Shown: positions 50,733 through 58,798 of the stretch, piece after piece | Numbering within the stretch: the stretch's first letter is position 1 | Layout of the letters: every line of letters starts with the position of its first letter | Assembly: GCA_016874005.1 (NCBI GenBank) | Contig: VGVQ01000001.1 | Coordinates: 523,655 to 587,654, forward strand | Reading direction: 5' to 3' | DNA length: 64,000 nucleotides | Source: Gemmatimonadota bacterium | GTDB lineage: Bacteria > Gemmatimonadota > Gemmatimonadetes > Gemmatimonadales > GWC2-71-9 | Made by a program: the position numbers and the translations under genes | The notes under the pieces: model-generated | Told to the model about the DNA's origin: nothing | The model's input: the letters and a program-made list of their open reading frames with translations, nothing else | Database searches by the model: none

Positions 50733-53700
50733 CCTGGCGCGGTCCAACGCCGCGCGGACGCGTCCGAACTCGCGCTCGAGGTACGGGAGATAGCGCTCGG
50801 CCTGCGAGACCCGCTTCAACCGGGCGTCGGCGTCGGCAAGAGCGCACAGTTTCCCGAGCGAATCGGCCCCGACCAAGCCGCACATACCCTTCAGCGTCTG
50901 GGCGAGGCGCTGGGCCTGCTCGGCTTGGCCTGATCGCACCGCGTTTGCCAGGTCGGCGAGTTGGACCTCGCCGTCCGATACGAACGACTCGGCGAGTTTG
51001 AGCGACAGCGCTCGAGCTGGTCCTTGCGCCACCGAGATCTGCTCGAGGAAGGTCGGTCCCACTGGCGGGACATCGGTCGGAAGGCCGGTGGGCGCCGCGG
51101 CGTCGAGGGCCTGGCGCAACTCGAGAAAGGCGTGCTCGACGGTACCCAGGTGGCCGGCCGCGGCGTCGAGGCGCCCGGCATCGACCTCGGCCGCGATCCG
51201 GGCGAGGGTGTCCAGGAGCCGGGCCGCGCCGATCGGCCCGATCGCCGCGGTGATGGCCCCGGCGGCCGTTCGAATGGCGGTCGCGTCGGCTCGGGCGCAG
51301 GCAGCGGCGAGATCGGCGATCCCGAGCGGCACCTCGCGGACGCAGGTGACCAAAACATGTTGCACGAAGAAACCACCCCGGGCCACTTGATCTTCGAATT
51401 CGGGCGCCATGACGTCGAGGTGGGCGATCTCCTCCAACACCTCGATGGTTCCCTTCACTGGAATTGGGGCTGACTCGTGGTCGCCGAGTTCCGGCTCGAC
51501 GATGGTCATCGAGCTCACTTCGACCACCACCGTGGCGGTCACCGGATCCCGATCGATCGGCTGGCCGAGCATTGGTTCGGGCAACGGCACCTCGTCGGGC
51601 GTGGCATCGGCGACCGGCACCAGCGCCATGAGCGGAATGCTGAGGATCGGCGGGTCGGCCGTCGATGGCTCGGCGGAGGGCGCTTCGACCTGGATTTCGG
51701 GCTCGATGAGGTCGGGTGCTCCGATGGAATCTCCCGGGGGCACCACGTCGTCCAAGGTCGGCTGCAAGGCGGCATCGTGGAAATCCGGGTCCACTCGATC
51801 GAAGCCTTCCACCGGCTCGACCGCCGCGTCAGGGGCCGCCCACTCTCCGTCCCGCTCGATGGAGAGGGTGGGATCGTCCACTGGCTCCAGCCGGTCCGGC
51901 GCGTTCAGGAGGTCCTCGACGGTCTTTACCGGCTCGACGATCAGGTCCGGCGCTGGCGGCTCGGCGGGAGCGATGGGATCGTCGATGACGGCAAGCAACT
52001 CCAACGCTGGCTCGGTCAGCGCGGCCGGCGCAGCGGTGAAATTGGTCACGAGTTCGGTGAGCGATGGCGCCTCGATCTCCTCAATGCCTGGCTCCACGGC
52101 CGTTACCGCGGCCCGCGGCTCGGTGGCTTCGTCGTTTGTCTGGGTCGGCGGCGCCGGAAGGATAGCCAGCGCAGCGGGGAGGTCGGCGACCTCGAGGTCT
52201 GGCGCGACGATGCTGGTTTCCGCTTCCGCCGCCGTGAGGTCGGGAGCCGCGGCTTCGACCGGCGTGATCTCCGCTACCGCCACTTCGGGCGCGGCGGTGT
52301 CGGTGATCGGGACCTCGACGAGGGTATCGATCGAGACAGGGCTCGGCTCCGCGATCGGATCGGGAGCGAATTGTCGGACGATCGCGCCGAAGACCGGGAC
52401 CGCAACGGGTGCCGGCTCGACGACCGCCGGGCTCGGGGCTGCCTCGGCCAGCGGGACCTCGGCCACCGGGGCGGGCTCCGGCGCGGCCGCCAGGGCTGGC
52501 GTGAGACTCGCCAACATCTCGTCGATGTCGGCCGACGCGAAGGTCTCCGCGTTTCGGATCTCGGCCAGCGAGTGGCGGGTGATCAACGATGGGCCTCGTC
52601 CGTCGGGGCTCAGATCGTGCAAAGCCGCCAGGGTATCGTGGATCTCCTCGTCGGGCACCGGCTTCCGAAGGTACGCCGCGAATCCGGCGTGCCAAAGCTT
52701 CTTCCCTTCACCGGGGCTGCCAACGGCTGTCACCATGATCAAAGCGACCATGGCGAAAGCCGGTTCCGCCTTGAGTCGAGTGGCCAGGTCGACGTGGAGG
52801 GGGCGCACCGCATAGTCCGAGATGAGGCAGGCGCTGAACGGGCGACCTTCACTCGCCGCGGCGCGAAGGGCATCGGCGAGATGATTCGCGTCGTCGACGA
52901 AATCGGCTGACCAACCCGAGACCTCCACTTGAGTCCGGAACCGGGCCTTGGCCGAGGTGTCGGACTCGACGATGAGGATCCGACCACCGGCGGAGCTTCG
53001 ATCGAGTTCGAGAGCGCCGCTCGCCGGTGCGCTTGGCATCGGGAGCACGAACCAGAACCTGCTGCCCTTACCCACCTCGCTTTCGGCGCCGATCTCGCCG
53101 CCCATTCGACGAACGAGATCCGCGCTGAGTCGAAGCCCGAGTCCGGTGACGCCGAACGACCGGTAGGGCGAGGCGTCGACCGGGACGTACCGGGCGAAGA
53201 TGTTGGCGAGCCGGTCGGGCATGATGCCGATGCCGGTATCCTCGACCACGAACCGCACCAACGGTACCCCGCCCCGTTCGCCATCGGGCAGGACCCGAAT
53301 CACGACCTCGCCCTGGCTCGTGCTGTTGACGGCATGTCCGACCAGATTGCCCAGCACCTGGCGCGCGCGCCCGGGGTCCCCGACGACGTGCCGAGGTAGC
53401 TCCGGTCGCCAGTCCACTCGGAGTCCAAGGCCCCGTTCGGCGGCGCGAGGCGAGAGGACACTGGCGGTCTCCTCGACCATCGATCGCAGGTCGAACGGAA
53501 TCGGCTCGATCGCGAGCCGGTCGGCGGCTACCCGCGAGAGGTCGATCAGGTCATTGAGCACGGCCGCGAGACTCTCGCCGGCCTTGTGGACGCTCCGAGC
53601 GTACTGCCGGTGCTTTTCGGTGAGCTCGCCGTCGAGCAGGAGCGCCGACATGCCGATGACGGCATTGAGCGGGGCGCGGACCTCGTGACTCATGGCGAGC

Positions 53701-53774
53701 AAATACTCCCCGACTGTCGGGGCCTGCTCGCTGGTCGAGGCGATGCCGGTTGGTCCGGTCACTGTGTCGTTCAT
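50727..53774 (-). CDS. hybrid histidine kinase with receiver, long linker and two His-less HPt-like domains
   Basis: 1015 residues from ATG 53774; GTG 53795, which would overlap the upstream stop, is an alternative. HisKA with phospho-acceptor H30 in AMSHEVRAPLN; ATPase lid motifs VEDTGIGI (177-184) and GLGLRLS (211-217) intact, but the N box reads NLVGHAVNS, with His147 where the Mg-binding Asn belongs. Receiver about 265-385 with D320, T349 and K371. About 430-840 is an Ala/Pro/Glu/Val-rich linker. The C-terminal part holds two HPt-like bundles; in the last (about 905-1015) the acceptor His is Gln959 (LAQTLKGMCGLVGA), in the earlier one it is Gly. No sensor or membrane segment; presumably served by the gene at 56712. 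Confidence 0.88.
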   Translation of the reverse strand: MNDTVTGPTGIASTSEQAPTVGEYLLAMSHEVRAPLNAVIGMSALLLDGELTEKHRQYARSVHKAGESLAAVLNDLIDLSRVAADRLAIEPIPFDLRSMVEETASVLSPRAAERGLGLRVDWRPELPRHVVGDPGRARQVLGNLVGHAVNSTSQGEVVIRVLPDGERGGVPLVRFVVEDTGIGIMPDRLANIFARYVPVDASPYRSFGVTGLGLRLSADLVRRMGGEIGAESEVGKGSRFWFVLPMPSAPASGALELDRSSAGGRILIVESDTSAKARFRTQVEVSGWSADFVDDANHLADALRAAASEGRPFSACLISDYAVRPLHVDLATRLKAEPAFAMVALIMVTAVGSPGEGKKLWHAGFAAYLRKPVPDEEIHDTLAALHDLSPDGRGPSLITRHSLAEIRNAETFASADIDEMLASLTPALAAAPEPAPVAEVPLAEAAPSPAVVEPAPVAVPVFGAIVRQFAPDPIAEPSPVSIDTLVEVPITDTAAPEVAVAEITPVEAAAPDLTAAEAETSIVAPDLEVADLPAALAILPAPPTQTNDEATEPRAAVTAVEPGIEEIEAPSLTELVTNFTAAPAALTEPALELLAVIDDPIAPAEPPAPDLIVEPVKTVEDLLNAPDRLEPVDDPTLSIERDGEWAAPDAAVEPVEGFDRVDPDFHDAALQPTLDDVVPPGDSIGAPDLIEPEIQVEAPSAEPSTADPPILSIPLMALVPVADATPDEVPLPEPMLGQPIDRDPVTATVVVEVSSMTIVEPELGDHESAPIPVKGTIEVLEEIAHLDVMAPEFEDQVARGGFFVQHVLVTCVREVPLGIADLAAACARADATAIRTAAGAITAAIGPIGAARLLDTLARIAAEVDAGRLDAAAGHLGTVEHAFLELRQALDAAAPTGLPTDVPPVGPTFLEQISVAQGPARALSLKLAESFVSDGEVQLADLANAVRSGQAEQAQRLAQTLKGMCGLVGADSLGKLCALADADARLKRVSQAERYLPYLEREFGRVRAALDRARG

Positions 53775-53787
53775 TGGTTTCTCGTTG

Positions 53788-56712
53788 TTAGGCACCGGCG
53801 CGGACCCCCAACAGGGACTCCAGAGCGTCGTGTACCAGTCGCAATTCGGCCCGCACCGCCTCTACCGTCGTCGCCGCACCGGCGAGATCGGTGGCCCTTC
53901 CCGCCGCGGCGCAGAGTTCGCCGAGGCGGGTCGCTCCGATCAATCCGCACATGCCGCGCAGATCGTTTGCCGCCGCTTGGAAACCAGAAAGGTCCGCTCG
54001 TTCGGCCGCCCGTTCGGCGGAATCGACCCGGGCCGGCGCCTCGGCGAGGAACAGCCCGATCAACTGGTTGCCGAGCCCGAGCCCGTCAGCGCTCGTCGTG
54101 GCGGCGAGTTGCTCCAGGGTTGCCGGGTCGATCGCGGCACCGCCCACGGGCCGATCCGCGGTCGGAACCAGTGGGGCGAGGGCGGAGCGAACCTGTTCCC
54201 ACTCCAGCTGCAGCGATTCGACCAGATAGTCGGCCGACTCGAGGTATTGGCCCTCGACGGCGTCGAGAACGTCTCGACACCGTCGAGCCAACTCGACCGC
54301 TTCGAGGGCGTCGGCGATGGTCCCGACCGCCTGGGCGATCTGGGAGACCGTCCGCGATTCGCCCGCTCTGATGGCCCCGCGGAGTTCGGTGATCCGAATC
54401 GGGGTATCCGCGAGCGCGATACGCGCGGTCCGAACCAACGCGGGGTCATGGCTGGCCAGCGCCGCCATGATCCGGGGGCCAAGGGCGGGAGGACGACTCC
54501 GCGGAGCGTCGAAATCGATGACGACGGTGGCGTCGGCCACCAACTCGGGAGCGGCTTCGGCGATTGCCGAAACGGCCGCTGGCGCGGCCGGAGCCGAGGG
54601 TTCTGGTTCGATCGTCTCGAACTCGACTCCCTCCTCAGTGGTCGAACCGCTCCAGGGCTCGGCGGCCGGCGTGGGTGCCGCCGGAAGCGGGAGCTCGACC
54701 CAGAACTGGGAGCGCTCGCCGTCGACGCCGGTTCCGGCTCGCCCGCCGAGTGCGGCGGCCAGGTAGTGAACGACCAGCGGGGCGGCACCGCGATCGAGGT
54801 GCTCGAGAGCACCTCGGGCGAGCCACCCGTTCATCTCGTCCGTCGGGGACGCCCCGCGAGTCTCCACCACAAGGCGAATGAGTTCCGGTCGAGCCTTCTC
54901 GGGCTGCTCGGCGCGCAGGGTGATCCGCCCGCGGGAGCGATCGGCGAAGGAAGAAAGGTCCGAAATCAAAGTCGTGACCAACGAGGGATCGCCAACGACC
55001 GCGCTGGGGACGCCCGGGACGATGACCAGCTCGACCTGGGAGGGGTCCGCTCCGGCCGCTTGTTGCAGGGTCGCCAGCAAGTCGAAGGACGCGGCGTCCG
55101 TGGTCACCTCACCGGCCATGGCCCGGCCGATCCACTCGAGCCGGCTGGCTAGCGCATCGCTCTCATCGGTTGACCGTAACGCGGTTGACAGGGAGAGCAG
55201 CGTCTTGCCGAGCCGGACGGTACGGTCCGCGGCTTCGGTCTCGACCAGTTGGTCGCGGACGGCGATGGATTGCTCCAGGGAGACGTCGCGAAGCCGCCCG
55301 GTGATCCGGGTGGGTTGGCCAGCCAGGTCGGTGCCGAGCTGAGCATCGATTCGTCCCGCGAGCCATGGTTCCGACGGGTCCCTTCGGAACCGGACCTCGG
55401 CGGAAAGGCGGCGCGGAGAGGGGGCGTCGGCGGAAAGCCAGGCCAGCACCGGGCCGGCATCGTCCGGGTGGAGAGCTCGGGTGAGGGCATCGGGCGGGGA
55501 GTCGGCAGCCGAGGCCCCGAGCATTTCGGTCAGTCGCGAACCGAGGATCCATTCTTGGGAGGTGAGGTCGCGCTCGAAGGCGCCGTCGTCCACCACACCG
55601 GTCATCCGCTGGAACCGCTCGGCGGTGACTCTGCCGTTGGTAATCAGCCGGTTGATGGCGCCGGCAATGGTGGTCCATTCACCCATCGACGAGGGCGAGT
55701 TGACCAGGTTCGGCAACTCGCCGCGATGCACCGGGGCCAACGCGGCGCTGGTCCGCATCGTCGGTGCGACGAGGAGCCGGGTGGCAGCCAGCCAGAGGAC
55801 AACGCCGATCGCGATTCCGAGACCAACGGCGAGCACCCAGAAGCTTCGGAGGGTGCCACTGAGGCCGGCGAAATCGCCCCGGCTGGTCGTGAAGCTCGCC
55901 AAGGTGGTCTGCTGAGCGAAGACATCGGGAAGAGCGAACTCGACTCGGATGCTGTCGCCATCGGCCGCCGCGACCTGAGTTCGAAACGGCGTAACGGGGG
56001 CGGACATCGGGGCCAAATCGAGTCGACCGCTGCGCTCGCCGACTCCACCGGAGAGCGTCGTGATCGCAAAGGGCTGCGCGACGACGAGGTATCCTCGGAT
56101 CGGCTGGCTGGCGTCGGCGTAGTTGGTCGGGAGGACCGGGGCGCCGGCGAGCCACACCAGCCGACCGCCAACCCGGAGCAGCCCGACGTTGGGTTCCCGG
56201 TTGTCGAGAGTTCGGAGAAACGCGTTGGCGGTGGCGGCTTTTTGTAGTTCGCCGTCCGCCGAATCGCCGTAGAAGAACAACCGTTCGCCGGCGAGGCCAT
56301 AGAGTCCGATGAGTTGGTCGCCATGGAGGTTGACGAAGCGCTCGGCGAACCGGGGCCGGATGAATGAATCGGGTGGGGCGGGGCCGCGGGCGATGGCCTG
56401 ATAGACCTCGTCTGAGAACGCCGCTTCCATCATTCGGGTCCGGTCGCGGCTGGTCAACCGATCGAGACGGAGCCTCGCGTCGGTGGCAATCTGGGCGTAG
56501 ACGCCGCGTTCGATGTTGCCGACGGCGCCGCCAATGCGGCCAATGACCAGGGCGATGGCCAAAGTGACGAGGACCCCCACGGCGGCGGCGGCCAAGGTCA
56601 GGCGGCCGGCGAGGCTACGCCAAAGCGGCGGCCGAACCGTAATCGACCGGGTCGGTTTGGGTGCGTCGGCCTTGGTTTTTCGGGCGCGGTCGCCCGTGCT
56701 GGAACCTGCCAT
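53788..56712 (-). CDS. membrane sensor pseudokinase with CHASE4-like domain and two His-less HPt-like domains
   Basis: 974 residues. TM1 about 37-60, extracytoplasmic CHASE4/Cache-like region about 64-286, TM2 about 290-313, a HAMP-like linker, and a PAS-like segment about 385-480 (ALHPDDAGPV). No HisKA H box is present. Residues about 575-676 keep the outline of an ATPase domain (VVGDPSLVTTLISDL, then QFWVELPLP) but have lost both N-box Asn, the DxGxG loop and GLGL. A linker leads to two HPt-like bundles (about 748-850 and 875-970) whose acceptor positions are Gln794 and Asn916 (AANDLRGMCGLIGA). Translationally coupled to the hybrid kinase; transcription probably starts in the AT-rich island upstream. 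Confidence 0.85.
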   Translation of the reverse strand: MAGSSTGDRARKTKADAPKPTRSITVRPPLWRSLAGRLTLAAAAVGVLVTLAIALVIGRIGGAVGNIERGVYAQIATDARLRLDRLTSRDRTRMMEAAFSDEVYQAIARGPAPPDSFIRPRFAERFVNLHGDQLIGLYGLAGERLFFYGDSADGELQKAATANAFLRTLDNREPNVGLLRVGGRLVWLAGAPVLPTNYADASQPIRGYLVVAQPFAITTLSGGVGERSGRLDLAPMSAPVTPFRTQVAAADGDSIRVEFALPDVFAQQTTLASFTTSRGDFAGLSGTLRSFWVLAVGLGIAIGVVLWLAATRLLVAPTMRTSAALAPVHRGELPNLVNSPSSMGEWTTIAGAINRLITNGRVTAERFQRMTGVVDDGAFERDLTSQEWILGSRLTEMLGASAADSPPDALTRALHPDDAGPVLAWLSADAPSPRRLSAEVRFRRDPSEPWLAGRIDAQLGTDLAGQPTRITGRLRDVSLEQSIAVRDQLVETEAADRTVRLGKTLLSLSTALRSTDESDALASRLEWIGRAMAGEVTTDAASFDLLATLQQAAGADPSQVELVIVPGVPSAVVGDPSLVTTLISDLSSFADRSRGRITLRAEQPEKARPELIRLVVETRGASPTDEMNGWLARGALEHLDRGAAPLVVHYLAAALGGRAGTGVDGERSQFWVELPLPAAPTPAAEPWSGSTTEEGVEFETIEPEPSAPAAPAAVSAIAEAAPELVADATVVIDFDAPRSRPPALGPRIMAALASHDPALVRTARIALADTPIRITELRGAIRAGESRTVSQIAQAVGTIADALEAVELARRCRDVLDAVEGQYLESADYLVESLQLEWEQVRSALAPLVPTADRPVGGAAIDPATLEQLAATTSADGLGLGNQLIGLFLAEAPARVDSAERAAERADLSGFQAAANDLRGMCGLIGATRLGELCAAAGRATDLAGAATTVEAVRAELRLVHDALESLLGVRAGA

Positions 56713-56875
56713 TCGCCTACTCCACCTTCGACCGGGTCTGTACAGCCTTTGCCAGCTATTGCATAAGTTGGGCGCAAATAACTCAGCCGGCTCTCGTTAG
56801 TACTCAAGTGCCAATGTTATGTTCAGTAGCAATGCACTAACATAGTACGAGGTTGTGATTACAACTATCTATTAA

Positions 56876-56904
56876 TTGATTGATGAGATATGCCGACTTA
56901 TAAT
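56876..56904 (+). promoter_or_regulatory. near-consensus sigma70-type promoter
   Basis: TTGATT (56876-56881), exactly 17 bases, TATAAT (56899-56904). Predicted start near 56911. It points away from the sensor operon, toward a stretch that has only a 24-codon frame and then the 3' end of an opposing gene. Confidence 0.55.
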
Positions 56905-56915
56905 GTTATTTAACA
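56904..56915. promoter_or_regulatory. palindromic operator-like site
   Basis: TGTTA-TT-TAACA, two 5-base arms around TT, overlapping the end of the -10 element and the predicted start point. The position suits a repressor site; the binding protein is unknown. Confidence 0.35.
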
Positions 56916-56990
56916 ATGTTTTACGGCAATGCGAGAGGCACTGTAGTCATCCTGGAATTCATCGATGATGCCCAAATAGTTGGCAGCTAG
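56916..56990 (+). CDS. candidate leaderless small ORF, 24 residues
   Basis: ATG lies 12 bases after the TATAAT element, so a transcript from that promoter would be almost leaderless. The peptide begins MFYGNARG and continues with a hydrophobic/acidic stretch, VVILEFIDDAQIVG, that loosely resembles the end of DUF2283-type small proteins. It may be a microprotein, a gene remnant or chance; no Shine-Dalgarno. Confidence 0.22.
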   Translation: MFYGNARGTVVILEFIDDAQIVGS

Positions 56991-57081
56991 CGGTCATGTT
57001 TTGGTCGATCAGGAGCCCTGTGCTCGATGAATGAACGACCGCCCTCCAGCCGAGGCACTCTTGGAATTTGCGGGCGACGAA

Positions 57082-57861
57082 CTACCGAGAAGCGCCGGGC
57101 GATAGCGGAATTCGGACCTCGGTCTGGTCCCAGGCCAAGACCAGCTGGCTGCCGAGAGCTTCGGACCCGTGGGCCGGCTCGACCCAAATCGCGAAGGCCT
57201 CGCGGCGTTTTCCCACCGTCCGAGCGGCTACCACCTCCCGACCCAGTTCGGCTGTCGCGGGATACTCGGACTCGATGCCCCACTGTCCCGTTCGGTCGTT
57301 GACGACGATCTCCCAGGTGTCCGGGCCTGGGACGGAGTAGATCGACGCCACACCATCGGGTACCTCGATCCTCCCAACCCGAATCGGCCCACCGGCGCGG
57401 ATGGTGGTCGGCTCGTTGGCCCCGGTGCGCCAGAGCTGACCGTAGGGTTGGAGTGGAGAGCCCAGCACCCTCCGGTTGCGAAGGCGTGGGCTGCCGTAAC
57501 AGACCTTGATGGGCGTTCCATCGACTGTCGCCCGGACCGACCGCAGCGGACTCGAGCGGAGGAAATAGCTTGGTACCCAGGCCCAGTTCCGGTGGCAGGG
57601 GAACACCGTGCCGAGCCGACCGGTCCACTGCACGCCGGTGGCGACTGCGACGGCGCCAACCGTGATCGCCACCCCGGCGGCCGACTTGGCAGCCCCGAAA
57701 CGCTTGGCCGCCGCTCGAATCACCCCGATTCCGACCGCCAGGGCCGCGAGGTTCCATCCGACTGCGATCGGAAACAGGGTGGCTGGGCTGAAGCGCGGCG
57801 CCGCGACGGCAACCGCCAACAATGCGGCAACGGTCGTGGCGATCGCAGCTGGCAGCCTCAC
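57082..57861 (-). CDS. DUF2911 protein with N-terminal membrane helices
   Basis: 259 residues from GTG 57861, which overlaps the upstream stop (GTGA). Three hydrophobic helices at about 5-80, then the DUF2911 sandwich: YGSPRLRNRRVLGSPLQPYGQLWRTGANEPTTI, VPDGVASIYSVPGPDTWEIVVN and a final VLAWDQTEVRIPL. DUF2911 proteins are secreted or membrane-bound proteins of unknown role, common in Bacteroidota and Gemmatimonadota. Last gene of the eight-gene chain. Confidence 0.87.
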   Translation of the reverse strand: MRLPAAIATTVAALLAVAVAAPRFSPATLFPIAVGWNLAALAVGIGVIRAAAKRFGAAKSAAGVAITVGAVAVATGVQWTGRLGTVFPCHRNWAWVPSYFLRSSPLRSVRATVDGTPIKVCYGSPRLRNRRVLGSPLQPYGQLWRTGANEPTTIRAGGPIRVGRIEVPDGVASIYSVPGPDTWEIVVNDRTGQWGIESEYPATAELGREVVAARTVGKRREAFAIWVEPAHGSEALGSQLVLAWDQTEVRIPLSPGASR

Positions 57862-58382
57862 CAACCTTCTCGCTGCCTCAGCCCGGTGATGTGGGCGATG
57901 TGATGGGAACCGTGCCAGGCATAGGCCGACACTAGTCGATCGAGCGAGAAGATCTGTTGGCTCCCGGGGTGATAGCAGGTCCGCCCGAAGTCAGCCTCGG
58001 GAAGGGCGCGCAGCAAAGCCACCCATCGAGCGTGCAGAGCGTCCAGGAGTCGCAAGGACTCGGCTATCGGCTCCCGCGCATCGGGCAGGTCGGCCCAGAG
58101 GTCTTCGGGGTATGGCTTGATGGTTGGGTTGTCCTCGGTGAGCGCCAGCTTGCAGCGAATGAAGGCGTTCATGTGGCTGTCCGGCAGGTGATGAACGACT
58201 TGGCGCACCGTCCATCCATCAGGTCGGTAGGGAGTGTCGAGTTGGCCATCGGTGAGCCCGGCGACCGCGCCGCGAAGTCGGCTCGGCGCCGTGGCCAATG
58301 AGTCGATCCAGCCGGCCCGATCCGCGGCGGTCACGGTCTCGGGCATCGACGGCTTTCCGATGGGGTAGCGAAGATCGATCAT
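57858..58382 (-). CDS. YfiT/BstA-like DinB-fold metalloprotein (thiol transferase-like)
   Basis: 174 residues from ATG 58382. The start MIDLRYPIGKP and then WTVRQVVHHLPDSHMNAFIR and YAWHGSHHIAHI are the signature blocks of the YfiT subgroup, with three His metal ligands. Homologues include bacillithiol S-transferases. ATGA overlap with the DUF4345 gene. Confidence 0.88.
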   Translation of the reverse strand: MIDLRYPIGKPSMPETVTAADRAGWIDSLATAPSRLRGAVAGLTDGQLDTPYRPDGWTVRQVVHHLPDSHMNAFIRCKLALTEDNPTIKPYPEDLWADLPDAREPIAESLRLLDALHARWVALLRALPEADFGRTCYHPGSQQIFSLDRLVSAYAWHGSHHIAHITGLRQREGW

Positions 58383-58798
58383 CCTGCCAGCCTTTCCGCG
58401 TCGGCCCGACTTGCCAGGAAAGCTTGTCGCGCCCGACGAAACGCGACCAAGCCAAGTACGGCCCCGCCCACCTCGACGGCTGCGAGCACCGTCATCAAGC
58501 CGTCCGGTCCCGATGCGGCCATCCCGACGACCCGCCCCGCGGCAAGGGAGGCGAACGAGGCGACCTGAGCTGCTAACGCCGCGCGAATCCACCGGGTTCG
58601 GTTCATTGCCACCAGGAAGAAGGTGCCCAGGCCGGTGCAGAGCCCCCCGTACATCGCCCGGATCTCGATCGCCTGTCGGGGCCGTCTCAGGTCGAAATCC
58701 ACCACGGAACCGAACCGGGCCGGATCGACGAGAAACACCAGCCCGACGGCCGCGAAGAGGATGCCGGCGATCAGGAGGGATGCTCTGGGAAGAATCAC
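58379..58798 (-). CDS. DUF4345-like membrane protein
   Basis: 139 residues from GTG 58798, overlapping the upstream stop. Four membrane helices, with the AIEIRAMYGGLCTGLGTFFL segment typical of DUF4345 in helix 2. Function unknown. Confidence 0.75.
   Translation of the reverse strand: MILPRASLLIAGILFAAVGLVFLVDPARFGSVVDFDLRRPRQAIEIRAMYGGLCTGLGTFFLVAMNRTRWIRAALAAQVASFASLAAGRVVGMAASGPDGLMTVLAAVEVGGAVLGLVAFRRARQAFLASRADAERLAG

Larger units (their letters stand above)
56713..57081. other. AT-rich intergenic island with regulatory signals, no normal gene
   Basis: 369 bases without a conventional gene. Lines 56821-56940 are about 35% G+C (42 of 120 bases by hand count) against about two thirds elsewhere. 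It holds a near-consensus plus-strand promoter, a TGTTA-TT-TAACA palindrome at its start point, two copies of AATGTTAT (56813, 56902) and a 24-codon frame. It must also contain the minus-strand promoter of the sensor genes, but no clear -35/-10 pair was found for it (TACTAT at 56842-56847, minus strand, is the best -10). Confidence 0.7.

Noticed and set aside
51409..52910. Plus-strand open frames of about 470 codons opposite the hybrid kinase linker
   Set aside because: They mirror the low-complexity Ala/Pro/Glu linker; products are Ser/Thr/Gly- or Arg-rich without recognisable motifs, and no start signal precedes them.
56767..56914. GTTGGGC (56767) and ATTTAAC (56908) as a possible attC pair in the AT-rich island
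   Set aside because: The order is reversed relative to attC (RYYYAAC must precede GTTRRRY) and there are no matching inner arms.
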